The notes under the pieces were generated by a model. The model saw only the letters and a program-made list of their open reading frames with translations, had not been told where the DNA came from and ran no database searches. A stretch of 64,000 nucleotides of DNA, from positions 1-64,000 of the forward strand of contig JALRJN010000045.1 in NCBI GenBank assembly GCA_023261185.1, read 5' to 3'. The stretch is from Porticoccus sp. Its GTDB lineage: Bacteria > Pseudomonadota > Gammaproteobacteria > Pseudomonadales > Porticoccaceae. The position numbers were made by a program, and so were the translations under genes. The first letter of the stretch is position 1. The number at the start of each line of letters is the position of its first letter. Of the stretch, positions 9,205 to 19,004 are shown one piece after another.

Positions 9205-9241
9205 CGTTCTTCCAGTACCACCTGTAAGGGCGGAGTTGTTG

Positions 9242-11359
9242 TTAATGGCGCTGCCAGCGATGGAATTTTTTAACCCAGCGCAATAATCGCTCTGGGCTAT
9301 GGGCCTTCTGCCAGTTACCCGCTGCAAATTTGTTGGCTTCACTCATGGTTGGGTAACTGTGTATGGTACCGAGAATTTTTTTCAGGCCAATCCCCTGCTT
9401 CATGGCCAGCACCAGTTCGGCAATCAGTTCGCCCGCATGGGCGCCAACAATGCAGGCACCAAGAATGCGATCCTTGCCCGGCATCGTGAGCACTTTCACA
9501 AAACCACTGGCACTGTTTTCTGCCATCGCTCGATCCAGGTCATCCAACCCATAGCGGGTAACTTCATACTCAATGCCCTGCTCCCTGGCCATTTTTTCCG
9601 TCAAGCCGACCTGGGCAATTTCCGGGTCGGTAAATGTCACCCGCGGCATCACCCGGTATTCCACCTTGAATTTTTTAAAGCGGCCAAACAGGGCATTCAC
9701 TGTTGCATACCATGCCTGGTGGGCAGCGGCATGGGTAAATTGATAGGGTCCGGCAACGTCGCCACAGGCATAGATATTGGGAAATCGGGTACGAAGGTAT
9801 TCATCCACCACCAATGTGCCATCCGGGTTACGCTCGATCTCCAGCTTTTCCAGCCCCATATTCCCGGTGCGGGCCTGACGACCCAGCGCAACCAGAACCT
9901 GGTCAAACACGATTTCACACCGATTACCGTCTGAGTCTGTGGCCAGTGCCACCTGCTCGCCGCCACGGGTATCGAATTCTCCAATCCGGTATCCGAGCAA
10001 TACCTCCACGCCCTCATCCTGTAAAGCAGCCAACACCTGCTGGGCGGCATCTTCATCCTCACGTGGCAGAAGGTGTGGACCAACCAGCCTCACCCTGGCG
10101 CCAAGGCGTTGCATCGCCTGTGCCAGCTCACAACCAATGGGGCCGGCACCCATAACGAGTAGATGTTGCGGCAATGCCTCCAACTCCCAGATGGTTTCGG
10201 AGGTCAGATAATTGATCTGGTCCAGACCGGGAATTTGCGGAATACGAGGGCTCGCACCAGAGGCAATAATAATATTTGCTGTGGTAATGACCTGACCATT
10301 GACCATCACCTCCCAGGGTGAACAGATACTGGCGTCGCCCTGAACACAGTCCACTCCCAGGGAGGAATAGCGCTCAATAGAGTCATGGGGTTCTACTTGT
10401 CGTATCACTTTTTTTACCCGGCCCATGACCCGGGCGAAGTCGACACTAGGGGTGCCGACATCAATCCCGAACTCTGCCGCACGCTGAATCTCTTTTACCG
10501 CGCGGGAGGCACGTATCAGGGACTTGCTGGGCACACAGCCGGTATTCAGGCAGTCACCACCCATGCGCTGTTTTTCAATCAGTGTGACCCTCGACTTCAG
10601 AGCAGAGGCGATATATGCGCTCACCAAGCCAGCGCTGCCCGCACCGATGACCACCAGGTTGCGATCGAAGTTGGCCGGACGTGTATAACCGCGGTAAGCC
10701 CGACGGCGCTTGATGGCATCCAGCAGTGCACGAGCCACATAGGGGAACATCGCCAACAACAAAAAGGACAGCAACAGGCCCGGCGTCAGAATAGAGGCTG
10801 CCGACAACTCTTCTATGGAGCCAATTTCAGCGCCGGCATTCACATAGACAATGGTGCCCGCCAGCATCCCCAACTGGCTGACCCAGTAGAAGCGCCATAC
10901 GGGGATGGGCATCAGCCCCATCACCAGGTTGATCACCCAGAAGGGTATGACCGGTATCAGCCTCAGAGAAAACAGGTAGAAAGCACCGTCTTTCTCAATG
11001 CCACGGTTGACCACACCGAGGTAACGGCTGAAACGAGCCTGTACCCAGTCACGCAACAACAGTCGCGACACCACAAATGCCAGTGTGGCACCAAGAGAGC
11101 TGGCGAAGGACACCAGCAGCACGCCCGTCCAGAGTCCGAAGATCATACCGCCAATCACTGTCAGCAGTGCTGCCCCCGGCAGTGAAAAGCCGGTGGCTAC
11201 CACATAGATGACAAAATAGACCGCCGCCGTCAGTCGCGGCTGCTCGGCATAGAGTGCCTGATAAAAGTGAGGATGCAGATATTGCTGACCATCTAAAAGC
11301 AGGTAAGCCGCCACAACCAGGGCTATAACTATCAGGATGGCTATTTTTTTTATGGGCAT
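9242..11359 (-). CDS. TVP38/TMEM64 membrane domain fused to mercuric reductase/Lpd-like flavoprotein
   Basis: A 705-residue two-part protein. Residues 1-220 form a TVP38/TMEM64 (VTT/DedA-like) membrane domain with about five hydrophobic segments and VIGGMIFGLWTG. After a basic linker (KRRRAYRGY), residues 233-705 are a pyridine nucleotide-disulfide oxidoreductase: FAD fold VVIGAGSAGL, redox pair CLNTGC at C270 and C275, NAD fold VMGAGPIGCELAQA, second FAD motif NIYACGDVAG, and the C-terminal dyad in HSYPTMSEAN. It lacks the vicinal CC tail of true MerA, so mercury reduction is doubtful. Separate adjacent genes of these two families are known in other bacteria; here they are fused. The downstream arsM suggests an arsenic-related or general thiol-redox role, which is inference. 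Confidence 0.85.
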   Translation of the reverse strand: MPIKKIAILIVIALVVAAYLLLDGQQYLHPHFYQALYAEQPRLTAAVYFVIYVVATGFSLPGAALLTVIGGMIFGLWTGVLLVSFASSLGATLAFVVSRLLLRDWVQARFSRYLGVVNRGIEKDGAFYLFSLRLIPVIPFWVINLVMGLMPIPVWRFYWVSQLGMLAGTIVYVNAGAEIGSIEELSAASILTPGLLLSFLLLAMFPYVARALLDAIKRRRAYRGYTRPANFDRNLVVIGAGSAGLVSAYIASALKSRVTLIEKQRMGGDCLNTGCVPSKSLIRASRAVKEIQRAAEFGIDVGTPSVDFARVMGRVKKVIRQVEPHDSIERYSSLGVDCVQGDASICSPWEVMVNGQVITTANIIIASGASPRIPQIPGLDQINYLTSETIWELEALPQHLLVMGAGPIGCELAQAMQRLGARVRLVGPHLLPREDEDAAQQVLAALQDEGVEVLLGYRIGEFDTRGGEQVALATDSDGNRCEIVFDQVLVALGRQARTGNMGLEKLEIERNPDGTLVVDEYLRTRFPNIYACGDVAGPYQFTHAAAHQAWYATVNALFGRFKKFKVEYRVMPRVTFTDPEIAQVGLTEKMAREQGIEYEVTRYGLDDLDRAMAENSASGFVKVLTMPGKDRILGACIVGAHAGELIAELVLAMKQGIGLKKILGTIHSYPTMSEANKFAAGNWQKAHSPERLLRWVKKFHRWQRH

Positions 11360-11450
11360 GGATTGTCCAGAGTTTTATGTTTTTCAGTCTGCTTAGAGGC
11401 TGTAATGACATTAGGGTTCAGTATGACCGTCATTCCCCTATCGGGAAGCA

Positions 11451-11484
11451 ACGTCATAAAAATGTCAAAGAAGTGTCATATAAG
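11451..11484 (+). promoter_or_regulatory. Pho-box array (PhoB operator) upstream of ppk
   Basis: Three GTCA cores start at 11453, 11464 and 11475, an exact 11-base period. Overlapping 18-mers at 11451-11468 and 11462-11479 each match 14 of 18 positions of the E. coli PhoB consensus (two CTGTCAT halves with an A-rich 4-base spacer). GAAAAT at 11490-11495, 10 bases further, fits the -10 position of PhoB-dependent promoters. Confidence 0.65.
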
Positions 11485-11521
11485 AGACAGAAAATAACGC
11501 TTTTCGCCCGGACGCTTTCCT

Positions 11522-13645
11522 ATGGACAATGTGACTCAGCCGCAGAACCATTCTGTACAGGAGCCAAACGTGGACGCTAACAAGCCGGATCTCAACAGCG
11601 CCAACTTTTTCATCAACCGTCATATCAGCATGATGCAGTTTAACCTGCGGATTCTTGAACAGGCGCTCAATGAAGAGTACCCGCTGCTGGAACGATTCCT
11701 GTTTCTGATGATTTTCAACAGCAACATGGATGAGTTTTTCGAAATCCGCCTGGCGGGTCTCAAGCGTCAGATCAGCTTTTCCCGGGAAACCGTCAGCATT
11801 GACGGCATGCGCCCCAAGGATGTGCTGGACACCCTGAGCGAACAGTGCAAATTAGCCACTGAGAAGCAATACCAGATCCTCAACGAGGTTCTGTTGCCGG
11901 CACTCCAGTCCCAGAAAATCCGTGTACTCAACCGACAAAGCTGGAGCCCGGAAATTGCCAACTGGGCAGAAGATTACTTTCGCCACCAGGTAATGCCCGT
12001 TATCAGCCCGATCGGACTGGACCCGGCACACCCGTTTCCCCGTCTGGTGAACAAGAGTCTCAACTTTATTGTGTCGCTGGAGGGCAAAGATGCCTTTGGA
12101 CGGGATAGCGGCATGGCCATCGTGCCAGCTCCACGCTCCCTGCCCCGGCTGGTTCGCGTGCCCGACGAACTCTGTGAAGACGGCGATAATTTTGTCCTGT
12201 TGTCTTCCCTGATGCACGCCCATATCGACGACCTTTTTAACGGCATGACGGCTACCGGTTGCTACCAGTTTCGCATCACCCGGGATGCCGACCTGGATCT
12301 CAATGCCGCAGAGGTTGAAGACATTGCCCGGGCGTTGCGCGGGGAGCTGCATTCGCGGCGCTTTGGCAGTGCTGTGCGGCTCGAGGTCGACAAGCACTGT
12401 CCGGAAGAGCTGGTCAGCTTTCTGCTGGATCAGTACAACCTGACCGAGAATGAACTCTACCAGGTCGATGGCCCCGTGAATCTCGGTCGCATGATGCAAT
12501 TGCGACAAATGTTGAATCGCAGCGAATTAGTATTTCCCAGTTTTATTCCGTCAATCCCCAAATCACTGCGCGGCTCCGATCACAACATTCTCGACTCGGT
12601 GAGAAAAGAAGACATTCTCCTCTATCACCCGTTTCAGTCATTTACGCCGATCATTGACCTATTGCGCCAGGCTGCCAAAGACGCCGCTGTGCTTTCAATC
12701 AAAATGACCCTGTATCGGACCGGTTCCTCGTCGGAAGTGGTGGATGCACTGGCAGAAGCCGCCCGCGCCGGGAAAGAAGTCACCGTGGTGATTGAGCTGC
12801 GCGCACGGTTTGATGAAGAGGATAACCTGCAGCTGGCAACACACCTGCAGGAAGCCGGAGCAGTGGTCACCTATGGAGTGGTGGGTTATAAAACCCACGC
12901 CAAGGCCCTGCTGATTGTGCGACGGGAAAACCAACAACTGCGCCGCTACGTGCACCTTGGAACCGGCAATTACCACGCTGGAAATGCACGCCTCTATACC
13001 GACTACAGCCTGTTAAGTGCCGACCCCGATCTCAGTAGTGATGTGCATAAGATTTTTCAACAGCTTACCGGCATGGGCAAAGCGGAACGCATCAAAACAC
13101 TCTTCAGCGCCCCTTTCACCCTGAAGAAAAACCTGCTGAGACTGATTGAAGAAGAGGCGGAAGCCGCCCGTCAGGGCAAAGAGGCCCATATCATCATCAA
13201 GGTCAATGCCCTGACAGAACCGAAAGTTATCACCTCGCTTTACGAAGCGAGCATGGCAGGCGTACAAATTGATTTGATTATTCGCGGCATGTGCTGCCTG
13301 CGCCCCGGCCTGGAAGGGGTTTCAGAAAACATTCGCGTACGCTCAATTGTTGGCCGTTTTCTGGAGCATTCCCGGGTTTACTATTTCCACAATGCCACGC
13401 CGAGAATCTACTGTGCCAGCGCCGATGTCATGGAGCGCAACCTGATGCACCGGGTAGAAATCTGCTTTCCGATTCTGAGTGGTCGCCTGCAGGCGAGAAT
13501 CCGCAGCGACCTGCAAAGTTACTTACAGGACAACTGCCAGAGTTGGGAAATGCAATCGGATGGCAGCTACCTTCTCAACCAGCCCGAAAACAACCAACCC
13601 AGACTGTCTGCACAAATGGAATTGCTCAGCAAACTGACCGACTAA
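11522..13645 (+). CDS. ppk1: Polyphosphate kinase 1
   Basis: A 707-residue PPK1 that reversibly polymerises the gamma-phosphate of ATP into polyphosphate. The N-terminal domain opens with NFFINRHISMMQFNLRILEQ, followed by NSNMDEFFEIR. The two phospholipase-D-like catalytic domains carry IKMTLYRTG, GYKTHAKALLIVRR (with the autophosphorylated histidine) and RYVHLGTGNYHAGNARLYTD. Length is normal for the family. The start lacks a clear ribosome site, but the preceding Pho-box array fixes the promoter close by. It converges on ppx (stop codons 9 bases apart), the classic polyphosphate synthesis/degradation pair, and fits the phosphate theme set by the pit pair at the left of the window. Confidence 0.96.
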   Translation: MDNVTQPQNHSVQEPNVDANKPDLNSANFFINRHISMMQFNLRILEQALNEEYPLLERFLFLMIFNSNMDEFFEIRLAGLKRQISFSRETVSIDGMRPKDVLDTLSEQCKLATEKQYQILNEVLLPALQSQKIRVLNRQSWSPEIANWAEDYFRHQVMPVISPIGLDPAHPFPRLVNKSLNFIVSLEGKDAFGRDSGMAIVPAPRSLPRLVRVPDELCEDGDNFVLLSSLMHAHIDDLFNGMTATGCYQFRITRDADLDLNAAEVEDIARALRGELHSRRFGSAVRLEVDKHCPEELVSFLLDQYNLTENELYQVDGPVNLGRMMQLRQMLNRSELVFPSFIPSIPKSLRGSDHNILDSVRKEDILLYHPFQSFTPIIDLLRQAAKDAAVLSIKMTLYRTGSSSEVVDALAEAARAGKEVTVVIELRARFDEEDNLQLATHLQEAGAVVTYGVVGYKTHAKALLIVRRENQQLRRYVHLGTGNYHAGNARLYTDYSLLSADPDLSSDVHKIFQQLTGMGKAERIKTLFSAPFTLKKNLLRLIEEEAEAARQGKEAHIIIKVNALTEPKVITSLYEASMAGVQIDLIIRGMCCLRPGLEGVSENIRVRSIVGRFLEHSRVYYFHNATPRIYCASADVMERNLMHRVEICFPILSGRLQARIRSDLQSYLQDNCQSWEMQSDGSYLLNQPENNQPRLSAQMELLSKLTD

Positions 13646-13654
13646 CCGTTCCTG

Positions 13655-15160
13655 TCAGATTCCATTGAAGCGCAGCTGGAAGCCAATTTTTTTCAGCACC
13701 TGGCGCTCGGCAGACAATGCATCGCTGGTCAGGGGGTGACGCTCCAGCCAGCCTTCATCAAAACCGAGCACGATCTCGGAACCCTGAACCGTGGTGGAAA
13801 AGAGCGGCTCCCCTTCCACGGCAGTCACGTATTTGAACACAGCCGCCAGGCGCATGATCGCGCAAAGCTTTTTCAGATACAGTACTTGTGCCTTATCAAG
13901 GCCGACTAGGTTTTCCGTCGGGAATTTCTGGCGGTGACTGCGCACCAGTAGTGCCAATATCCACTGCATCTGCTTGCTGAAGCCAGGCAGATCCGAATGC
14001 TCAATCAGATACTGCCCATGCTTGTGGAACTGTGTGTGCGCCACACTCAACCCGACCTCGTGTAAACGGGATGCCCATCGCAACAGGTCCCTATCCGTCT
14101 CTGTTAGATGCCATTCCTGCGCCGCTTTCTCAAACAGCAGCATGGCCATAGACTCTACCTGGTCGGCATTCTGCTGATCCACTTCCGCACGGCGCATCAG
14201 GGAAGACACGGTTCGCTCCCGAACATCCTCATGGACTTCACGGCCCATCATTTCGTAGATTACCCCTTCCCGCAGTGCGCCGGGCGAGGTGTTCATATGT
14301 GCCACCCCCAAGGCATCGAAAACGCCACAGATAATCGCCACACCAGGCACAATCACGCCGCGCCTCCGCTCACTCAGACCTGGCAGATCCGTCAGTTCAT
14401 CAATATGGTTATGGGACAACAGAAACTTGCGCAGGCCTGCCAGGCAGGAAGCATCGAAACCCTCCGCTGACCAACCCTGTTGCATCAGAATTGCTTCGAC
14501 ACTGCGCATAGTGCCGGAAGAACCGACCGCGTTGTCCCAACCATGCTGTTTATAGGCTTTGCGGATCAACAACACTTCCTGATACGCCGCCTGGTAGGCC
14601 TTGGCAAAGCGTTTTTCGGAAATTTTTCCACCCGGAAAAAAACGGTCGCGATAAGTCACACAACCCATGTGCAGACTCTCGCGCAGCTTCGATTCAAAAC
14701 GCTGCCCGATCACAAACTCCGTACTGCCGCCGCCAATATCCACTACCAGCCGCGAATTGTCGTCATCGGCAAGGGTATGAGCCACACCCAGATAGACAAG
14801 CCGCGCCTCCTCTCGACCGGAGATGACTTCTACCGGAAAACCGATCAGTGCCTCCGCTGGCTTGATAAACGCTTTGGCATTCTTGGCTGCACGCAGGGCA
14901 TTGGTGCCCACAATCCTCACGGCCGAGGGTTGCAGTTTTTCAATCACCTGGCGAAAACGGGCAAGACAATTGAGGCCGCGCTCGATAGCGTCTTCAGCGA
15001 GTCGATTGGATTTCATGCCAGCGGCCAGCTGGACCCGCTCCCCGAACCGTTCAATCGGGCGCATTTCGCCGTGGGCTACACGGGCCACTATCATGTGAAA
15101 GCTGTTGGACCCTAGATCAATGGCCGCCAACGTATGGCCGCTATCTGAAATATTATTCAC
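13655..15160 (-). CDS. ppx: Exopolyphosphatase (Ppx/GppA family)
   Basis: A 501-residue exopolyphosphatase that releases orthophosphate from polyphosphate chain ends. The ASKHA ATPase fold shows [16 protein letters not shown] at the N-terminus and [14 protein letters not shown] near residue 140; the C-terminal half is the HD-like domain ([20 protein letters not shown]). The start is GTG at 15158-15160 with AAAGGT upstream. Length fits Ppx rather than the slightly shorter GppA, and the convergent ppk1 supports this. A GppA-type pppGpp phosphatase activity cannot be excluded. The ppk-ppx-trxA-rho order is that of Pseudomonas. Confidence 0.92.
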   Translation of the reverse strand: MNNISDSGHTLAAIDLGSNSFHMIVARVAHGEMRPIERFGERVQLAAGMKSNRLAEDAIERGLNCLARFRQVIEKLQPSAVRIVGTNALRAAKNAKAFIKPAEALIGFPVEVISGREEARLVYLGVAHTLADDDNSRLVVDIGGGSTEFVIGQRFESKLRESLHMGCVTYRDRFFPGGKISEKRFAKAYQAAYQEVLLIRKAYKQHGWDNAVGSSGTMRSVEAILMQQGWSAEGFDASCLAGLRKFLLSHNHIDELTDLPGLSERRRGVIVPGVAIICGVFDALGVAHMNTSPGALREGVIYEMMGREVHEDVRERTVSSLMRRAEVDQQNADQVESMAMLLFEKAAQEWHLTETDRDLLRWASRLHEVGLSVAHTQFHKHGQYLIEHSDLPGFSKQMQWILALLVRSHRQKFPTENLVGLDKAQVLYLKKLCAIMRLAAVFKYVTAVEGEPLFSTTVQGSEIVLGFDEGWLERHPLTSDALSAERQVLKKIGFQLRFNGI

Positions 15161-15196
15161 GAATTACCTTTGCGGGTTTCTTTGTCCACCAGGCAT

Positions 15197-15226
15197 TTGT
15201 TACTCGCCTTATGCGGGTGGTATGAT
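15197..15226 (+). promoter_or_regulatory. trxA promoter with extended -10
   Basis: TTGTTA (15197-15202), an 18-base spacer and TATGAT (15221-15226) preceded by TG at 15218-15219, an extended -10 element. It lies in the divergent gap between ppx and trxA. Confidence 0.6.
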
Positions 15227-15278
15227 TTCACAAATTCTACCCCCTAATCCTTTAATACTCATTAATCTGGAGAATTCC

Positions 15279-15605
15279 ATGAGCGACAACATCGTTCACA
15301 TTACCGACGGCAGCTTTGCCAGCGAAGTGCTGGATGTCACCACCCCGGTACTGGTCGACTTCTGGGCTGCCTGGTGTGGTCCCTGCAAAATGATTGCACC
15401 CATTCTGGACGAACTGGCAGATGAATACGCTGGCAGAGTAAAAATCTGCAAAATGGATGTGGATTCCAACCAGGAAACCCCTGCCAAGTTTAATGTTCGT
15501 GGTATTCCGACGCTGATCCTGTTCAAGGATGGCAATATTGAGGCCACCAAGGTCGGCGCACTGTCGAAAACACAGCTCGTAGAGTTTATTGACGCAAGCC
15601 TTTAA
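15279..15605 (+). CDS. trxA: Thioredoxin 1
   Basis: A 108-residue cytosolic thioredoxin, the length of E. coli TrxA. The active site AAWCGPCKM (C33, C36) and cis-proline region [12 protein letters not shown] are intact. It reduces disulfides in ribonucleotide reductase, PAPS reductase and many others, using thioredoxin reductase. ATG 15279 has GGAGA at 15269-15273; the open frame upstream is not translated in the family. It is followed by a 12-bp hairpin and then rho. Confidence 0.97.
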   Translation: MSDNIVHITDGSFASEVLDVTTPVLVDFWAAWCGPCKMIAPILDELADEYAGRVKICKMDVDSNQETPAKFNVRGIPTLILFKDGNIEATKVGALSKTQLVEFIDASL

Positions 15606-15612
15606 TAAAACC

Positions 15613-15641
15613 GTTGCGGTGGTAGCGTTTACCACCGCAAC
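15613..15641 (+). terminator. Perfect 12-bp hairpin after trxA
   Basis: GTTGCGGTGGTA pairs perfectly with TACCACCGCAAC around a 5-base loop, just after the trxA stop. The T tract is poor (AGTTATT), so it may be a weak or Rho-assisted terminator or an mRNA 3'-end stabiliser. Confidence 0.55.
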
Positions 15642-15646
15642 AGTTA

Positions 15647-15675
15647 TTGCGCTTTAATCTAGCCCCGCCTATACT
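15647..15675 (+). promoter_or_regulatory. Possible rho promoter
   Basis: TATACT at 15670-15675 is a good -10; the -35 at 17 bases is weak (TTGCGC, 15647-15652). It would give an mRNA leader of about 130 bases before the rho start codon; long leaders are usual for autoregulated rho genes. Confidence 0.4.
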
Positions 15676-15814
15676 GCATCTCAACCAAGTCGATGTCCTT
15701 CGACGAGAAAAAACAACTAAACTAATAATTCCGGCAAGCCCTTCCAGGACACCAGCTCATTTCTCGACCGGCAATCAGCCCGTCCAAATCCCTACAATTA
15801 CCATGTCAGTATTT

Positions 15815-17074
15815 ATGAACTTAACCGAACTCAAAACCAAACCCATTGATGAACTTTTAGAAATTGCCCAAGGCATTGGCCTCGACAATCTCGCCCGCTC
15901 CCGCAAACAGGATGTCATTTTCAGCATCCTCAAACGACATGCCAAAAGCGGCGAAGATATCTACGGCGATGGGGTACTCGAAATTCTACCCGATGGTTTT
16001 GGGTTCTTGAGATCAGCAGACAGCTCTTACCTGGCCGGGCCAGATGACATCTACGTCTCCCCCAGTCAGATTCGCCGCTTCAACCTGCGTACCGGCGACA
16101 GTATTTCCGGAAAAATCCGGCCCCCGAAGGAGGGAGAGCGTTACTTTGCGATGCTCAAGCTGGATGAAATCAATTTTGAAAAGCCGGAAAACGCCCGCAA
16201 CAAGATTCTGTTTGAAAACCTGACCCCACTGTTCCCTGACGAGCGACTGGTACTGGAATCGGGCAACGGCTCCACCGAAGACCTCACCGGACGCATCATC
16301 GACCTGATTTCCCCCATCGGCAAAGGCCAGCGTGGCCTGATTGTGGCACCGCCCAAAGCCGGTAAAACCATCCTCATGCAGCACACCGCGCAGGCTATCA
16401 TCCGCAACAACCCCGAGTGCTACATCATCGTACTGCTGATCGATGAGCGTCCCGAGGAAGTGACCGAGATGCAACGCTCTGTGCGTGGCGAAGTGATCGC
16501 CTCCACCTTTGATGAACCCCCGGCCCGCCACGTGCAAGTTGCTGACATGGTGATAGAAAAAGCCAAGCGCCTGGTGGAACACAAGAAGGATGTGGTGATT
16601 CTGCTCGATTCCATCACCCGCCTGGCGCGCGCATACAACACTGTGCAACCCTCCTCAGGCAAGGTGCTGACAGGTGGTGTGGATGCCCACGCCCTGGAGC
16701 GTCCAAAACGCTTTTTTGGGGCCGCACGTAATATCGAGCAGGGTGGCAGCCTGACCATTATTGCCACCGCACTGGTGGAAACCGGCTCCAAAATGGACGA
16801 AGTGATCTATGAGGAGTTCAAGGGCACCGGTAACATGGAGCTGCACCTGGACCGCAAGGTAGCGGAAAAACGCGTTTACCCGGCTATCAATATCCGCCGC
16901 TCCGGCACTCGCCGTGAAGACCTGCTGATGGGTGAGGAAGAGCTGCAACGGGTATGGATTCTGCGCAAGCTCCTGCACGGCATGGAAGACGCGGATGCTA
17001 TCGAGTTCCTGATCGACAAGCTGAAAGACTCCAAAACCAACGACGAATTCTTTATGTCGATGAAGCGCAAATAA
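15815..17074 (+). CDS. rho: Transcription termination factor Rho
   Basis: A 419-residue Rho, the same length as in E. coli. It begins [19 protein letters not shown], the standard N-terminal helical domain. The RNA-binding cold-shock fold contains [10 protein letters not shown]; the ATPase domain has [12 protein letters not shown] (Walker A) and [16 protein letters not shown] (Walker B), then the R-loop [18 protein letters not shown]. Rho is an RNA-dependent hexameric helicase that ends untranslated transcripts. The open frame extends 56 codons upstream, but the homologous N-terminus fixes ATG 15815. The leader between the trxA hairpin and the start may carry autogenous control, as in E. coli. 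Confidence 0.98.
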   Translation: MNLTELKTKPIDELLEIAQGIGLDNLARSRKQDVIFSILKRHAKSGEDIYGDGVLEILPDGFGFLRSADSSYLAGPDDIYVSPSQIRRFNLRTGDSISGKIRPPKEGERYFAMLKLDEINFEKPENARNKILFENLTPLFPDERLVLESGNGSTEDLTGRIIDLISPIGKGQRGLIVAPPKAGKTILMQHTAQAIIRNNPECYIIVLLIDERPEEVTEMQRSVRGEVIASTFDEPPARHVQVADMVIEKAKRLVEHKKDVVILLDSITRLARAYNTVQPSSGKVLTGGVDAHALERPKRFFGAARNIEQGGSLTIIATALVETGSKMDEVIYEEFKGTGNMELHLDRKVAEKRVYPAINIRRSGTRREDLLMGEEELQRVWILRKLLHGMEDADAIEFLIDKLKDSKTNDEFFMSMKRK

Positions 17075-17090
17075 GCACCGTTACTTCAAC

Positions 17091-17120
17091 AAAAAAGCCC
17101 GGCAGATGCCGGGCTTTTTT
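17091..17120. terminator. Bidirectional terminator rho / DUF2892
   Basis: A symmetric hairpin: AAAAAAGCCCGGC, loop AGAT, GCCGGGCTTTTTT. T runs occur on both strands, so it serves rho and the converging DUF2892 gene. Its stem core equals that of the pit terminator at 2541. Confidence 0.92.
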
Positions 17121-17137
17121 ATGGGCTGAACTGCGAC

Positions 17138-17341
17138 CTATTTAAATGCACAGCCTGTCTCAATGCCCACTCTTTTCAACAGAATCGCCATGGGACAAAA
17201 CCCTGTGAATGAGGCCTGGAACATATTGATTCCCACAAAGGCGGTAAACCACAGCCAGTACATAGAGTGCAGCTGGCTGAGCAGCAGACTTGCCAGAACA
17301 AACAAGCCGGCAATGCGAAACACCAGTCGATCAACGTTCAT
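17138..17341 (-). CDS. DUF2892 small inner-membrane protein (YgaP-like)
   Basis: A 67-residue protein with two hydrophobic segments and the DUF2892 signature: [16 protein letters not shown], then [15 protein letters not shown] and FTGFCPM. Such modules occur alone or fused to rhodaneses (YgaP) and are common next to sulfide and sulfane-sulfur genes. ATG 17341 has AGGAG 8 bases upstream; the GTG at 17350 would overlap that site. It follows the sulfide:quinone oxidoreductase gene by 14 bases, so it is the last gene of the regulator-sqr-DUF2892 operon. The molecular role of DUF2892 is not known; a part in sulfur handling is inferred from context. Confidence 0.85.
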   Translation of the reverse strand: MNVDRLVFRIAGLFVLASLLLSQLHSMYWLWFTAFVGINMFQASFTGFCPMAILLKRVGIETGCAFK

Positions 17342-17355
17342 AGCAACCACTCCTG

Positions 17356-18627
17356 TTATTTCAATTTTTCAATGCCCATCATCTTGAGAATAAATTTCTC
17401 ATGGATGGGGTCCGTATCATCCTTACGCACTTTGCGCATGAAGTACTTTTCAAAGCCGATTTTCGCCAGGTGCACCCATTTCCCTTTTTTCGCCCAGGTA
17501 ACGTTGCGCGGCGGGATTTGCGGCAGCGCAACAAAGGCCATGCCGGTGTCCCCCATGTCCGCCAGACAAATGGCATTCCAGGTGGCCTCTGCCACCGGCT
17601 GCTCTCCGGCGATACAGGATCGGATGTTTTTCACCGTGGCGGCCACCATGGACTCGATCATATAACCGGTTTTCGGCACGCCAGTGGGAACAGGCGTGGC
17701 TTTCTGGGGCGCGATGGCGACACAAACGCCAACAGCATAGATATTCGGGTAGGTAGGATTGCGCTGCTGGTCGTCAACAAGTACAAAACCCCGAGGGTTG
17801 ACCAGGCCTTCCACATCCATGACCGCTTCAATGCCTGTAAAGGCTGGCAGGATCATGGAATATTTGAAGGGTAACTCGTGACGTTTGATTTCCTCGCCAT
17901 CATTGTTGTGTTCCGCCACGATCATGGTTCCGTCTTCAATCTTCACGATCTTGGCATTGGTAATCCAGTCGATATGGCGATCGCGAAACTCGCTTTCCAT
18001 CAAGCTCTTGGAGTCACCCACACCGTCCAACCCCATATGACCCACATAGGGTTCAGAGGTGATATAGGTAATAGGCACTTTGTGGCGCAGCTTGCGCTTG
18101 CGAAGATCAGCATCAACGATAAAAGAGAACTCATAGGCTGGGCCAAAGCAGGAGGCCATCTGCGCAGCGCCAATAACCACAGGGCCGGGCTCCTTGATAA
18201 ATTCTTCCCACTTTTCCCGTGCAGTCACTGCGTGGTCCACATGACACACGGACTCCGTATAGCCGTTCACCGGGCCCAGGCCCTCGATTTCATCAAAGGC
18301 CAGTCGCGGGCCAGTGGCGATGGCCAGGTAGTCATAATCCATCATTGAGCCGTCGTTCAGCTCTATCTGATTCTGTTGGGGGTGTACCTTTCTGACACCC
18401 ACTGGGGAAAAACCGATTTTTTTACGCTTCAGGCAAGGCTCGATCTCGATCACCACATCTTTGCGTTTGCGCCAATCCACAGCCACCCAGGGGTTTGACG
18501 GGACAAATTGAAACTCCGGGGAATCAGAAACCACCATGATGTCATTCTCTGCCCCCAGCGCTTCACGCAGTTCATAGGCCAGCGATACACCGCCAATACC
18601 CGCCCCCATAATCACAATTTTAGCCAT
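17356..18627 (-). CDS. sqr: Sulfide:quinone oxidoreductase (FAD)
   Basis: A 423-residue flavoprotein that oxidises sulfide to sulfane sulfur/polysulfide and passes electrons to the quinone pool. The FAD fold opens with [18 protein letters not shown], and [19 protein letters not shown] is typical. Cysteines at 128, 160 and 354 correspond to the three catalytic cysteines of characterised SQR (positions 127, 159 and 353 in Rhodobacter capsulatus), which separates it from flavocytochrome c and NADH dehydrogenase relatives. The C-terminal third is rich in Lys and amphipathic helices for membrane attachment. GAGGG precedes the ATG. The persulfide-sensing repressor gene lies 25 bases upstream on the same strand. 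No signal peptide is seen, so it faces the cytoplasm. Confidence 0.87.
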   Translation of the reverse strand: MAKIVIMGAGIGGVSLAYELREALGAENDIMVVSDSPEFQFVPSNPWVAVDWRKRKDVVIEIEPCLKRKKIGFSPVGVRKVHPQQNQIELNDGSMMDYDYLAIATGPRLAFDEIEGLGPVNGYTESVCHVDHAVTAREKWEEFIKEPGPVVIGAAQMASCFGPAYEFSFIVDADLRKRKLRHKVPITYITSEPYVGHMGLDGVGDSKSLMESEFRDRHIDWITNAKIVKIEDGTMIVAEHNNDGEEIKRHELPFKYSMILPAFTGIEAVMDVEGLVNPRGFVLVDDQQRNPTYPNIYAVGVCVAIAPQKATPVPTGVPKTGYMIESMVAATVKNIRSCIAGEQPVAEATWNAICLADMGDTGMAFVALPQIPPRNVTWAKKGKWVHLAKIGFEKYFMRKVRKDDTDPIHEKFILKMMGIEKLK

Positions 18628-18652
18628 GACTCAGCCCTCGCTCAGTGAATCG

Positions 18653-18973
18653 TTAACCTTGCTTATCCACACCACAATAAATGCCATACATCGTTTCCAG
18701 TATGGCCGTTACATTCGGATTGGATAAACGATAGAACACGCGCTGCGCGTCACGGCGCGTAGTGACAATCTTTTCATCTCGCAACCTCGCCAGGTGCTGT
18801 GACAGGGCGGACTGGCTCAGTCCGGTCAGCGTTTCCAGCTCTGTGACGGTATGCTCCCTCGAGACCAACGCACAAAGCACCATCAGGCGGGACGGATTTG
18901 CCAACGATTTGAGCAGGGCAGACGCTTTGGTGGCATTTTCCTGCAGCGTTTCCAAATCCATGCTTTTATTCAT
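18653..18973 (-). CDS. bigR: ArsR-family persulfide-sensing repressor (BigR/SqrR type)
   Basis: A 106-residue winged-helix repressor of the ArsR/SmtB superfamily. The DNA-recognition helix is LTGLSQSALSQHLARLRD. Two cysteines, C34 (LMVLCALV) and C100 (GIYCGVD), are 66 residues apart, exactly the spacing of the two sensing cysteines in BigR (42/108) and SqrR (41/107), which form a tetrasulfide link with sulfane sulfur and then leave the DNA. The metal-binding CxC motifs of arsenic sensors are absent. Its gene starts the sqr operon and faces an RND export operon across a palindrome-rich operator. The BigR/SqrR subfamily call is strong; sulfide responsiveness is inferred. Confidence 0.88.
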   Translation of the reverse strand: MNKSMDLETLQENATKASALLKSLANPSRLMVLCALVSREHTVTELETLTGLSQSALSQHLARLRDEKIVTTRRDAQRVFYRLSNPNVTAILETMYGIYCGVDKQG

Positions 18974-19004
18974 AAACAGCTCTTGGCAGACAACAATATA
19001 TTAG

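Noticed and set aside
9205..9342. N-terminal extension of the arsM reading frame
   Set aside because: It overlaps the end of the upstream flavoprotein gene, has no family support, and ATG 9204 has its own ribosome site.
10385..11185. 266-codon plus-strand frame opposite the TVP38-flavoprotein gene
   Set aside because: Low-complexity His/Gln/Arg-rich shadow of a well-supported gene.
11451..11484. 11-base repeats as a CRISPR or iteron array
   Set aside because: Period and sequence fit PhoB half-sites, and there are only three copies directly before ppk1.
15693..15725. Ten-codon open frame in the rho leader (possible leader peptide)
   Set aside because: No ribosome-binding site and too short to separate from chance.
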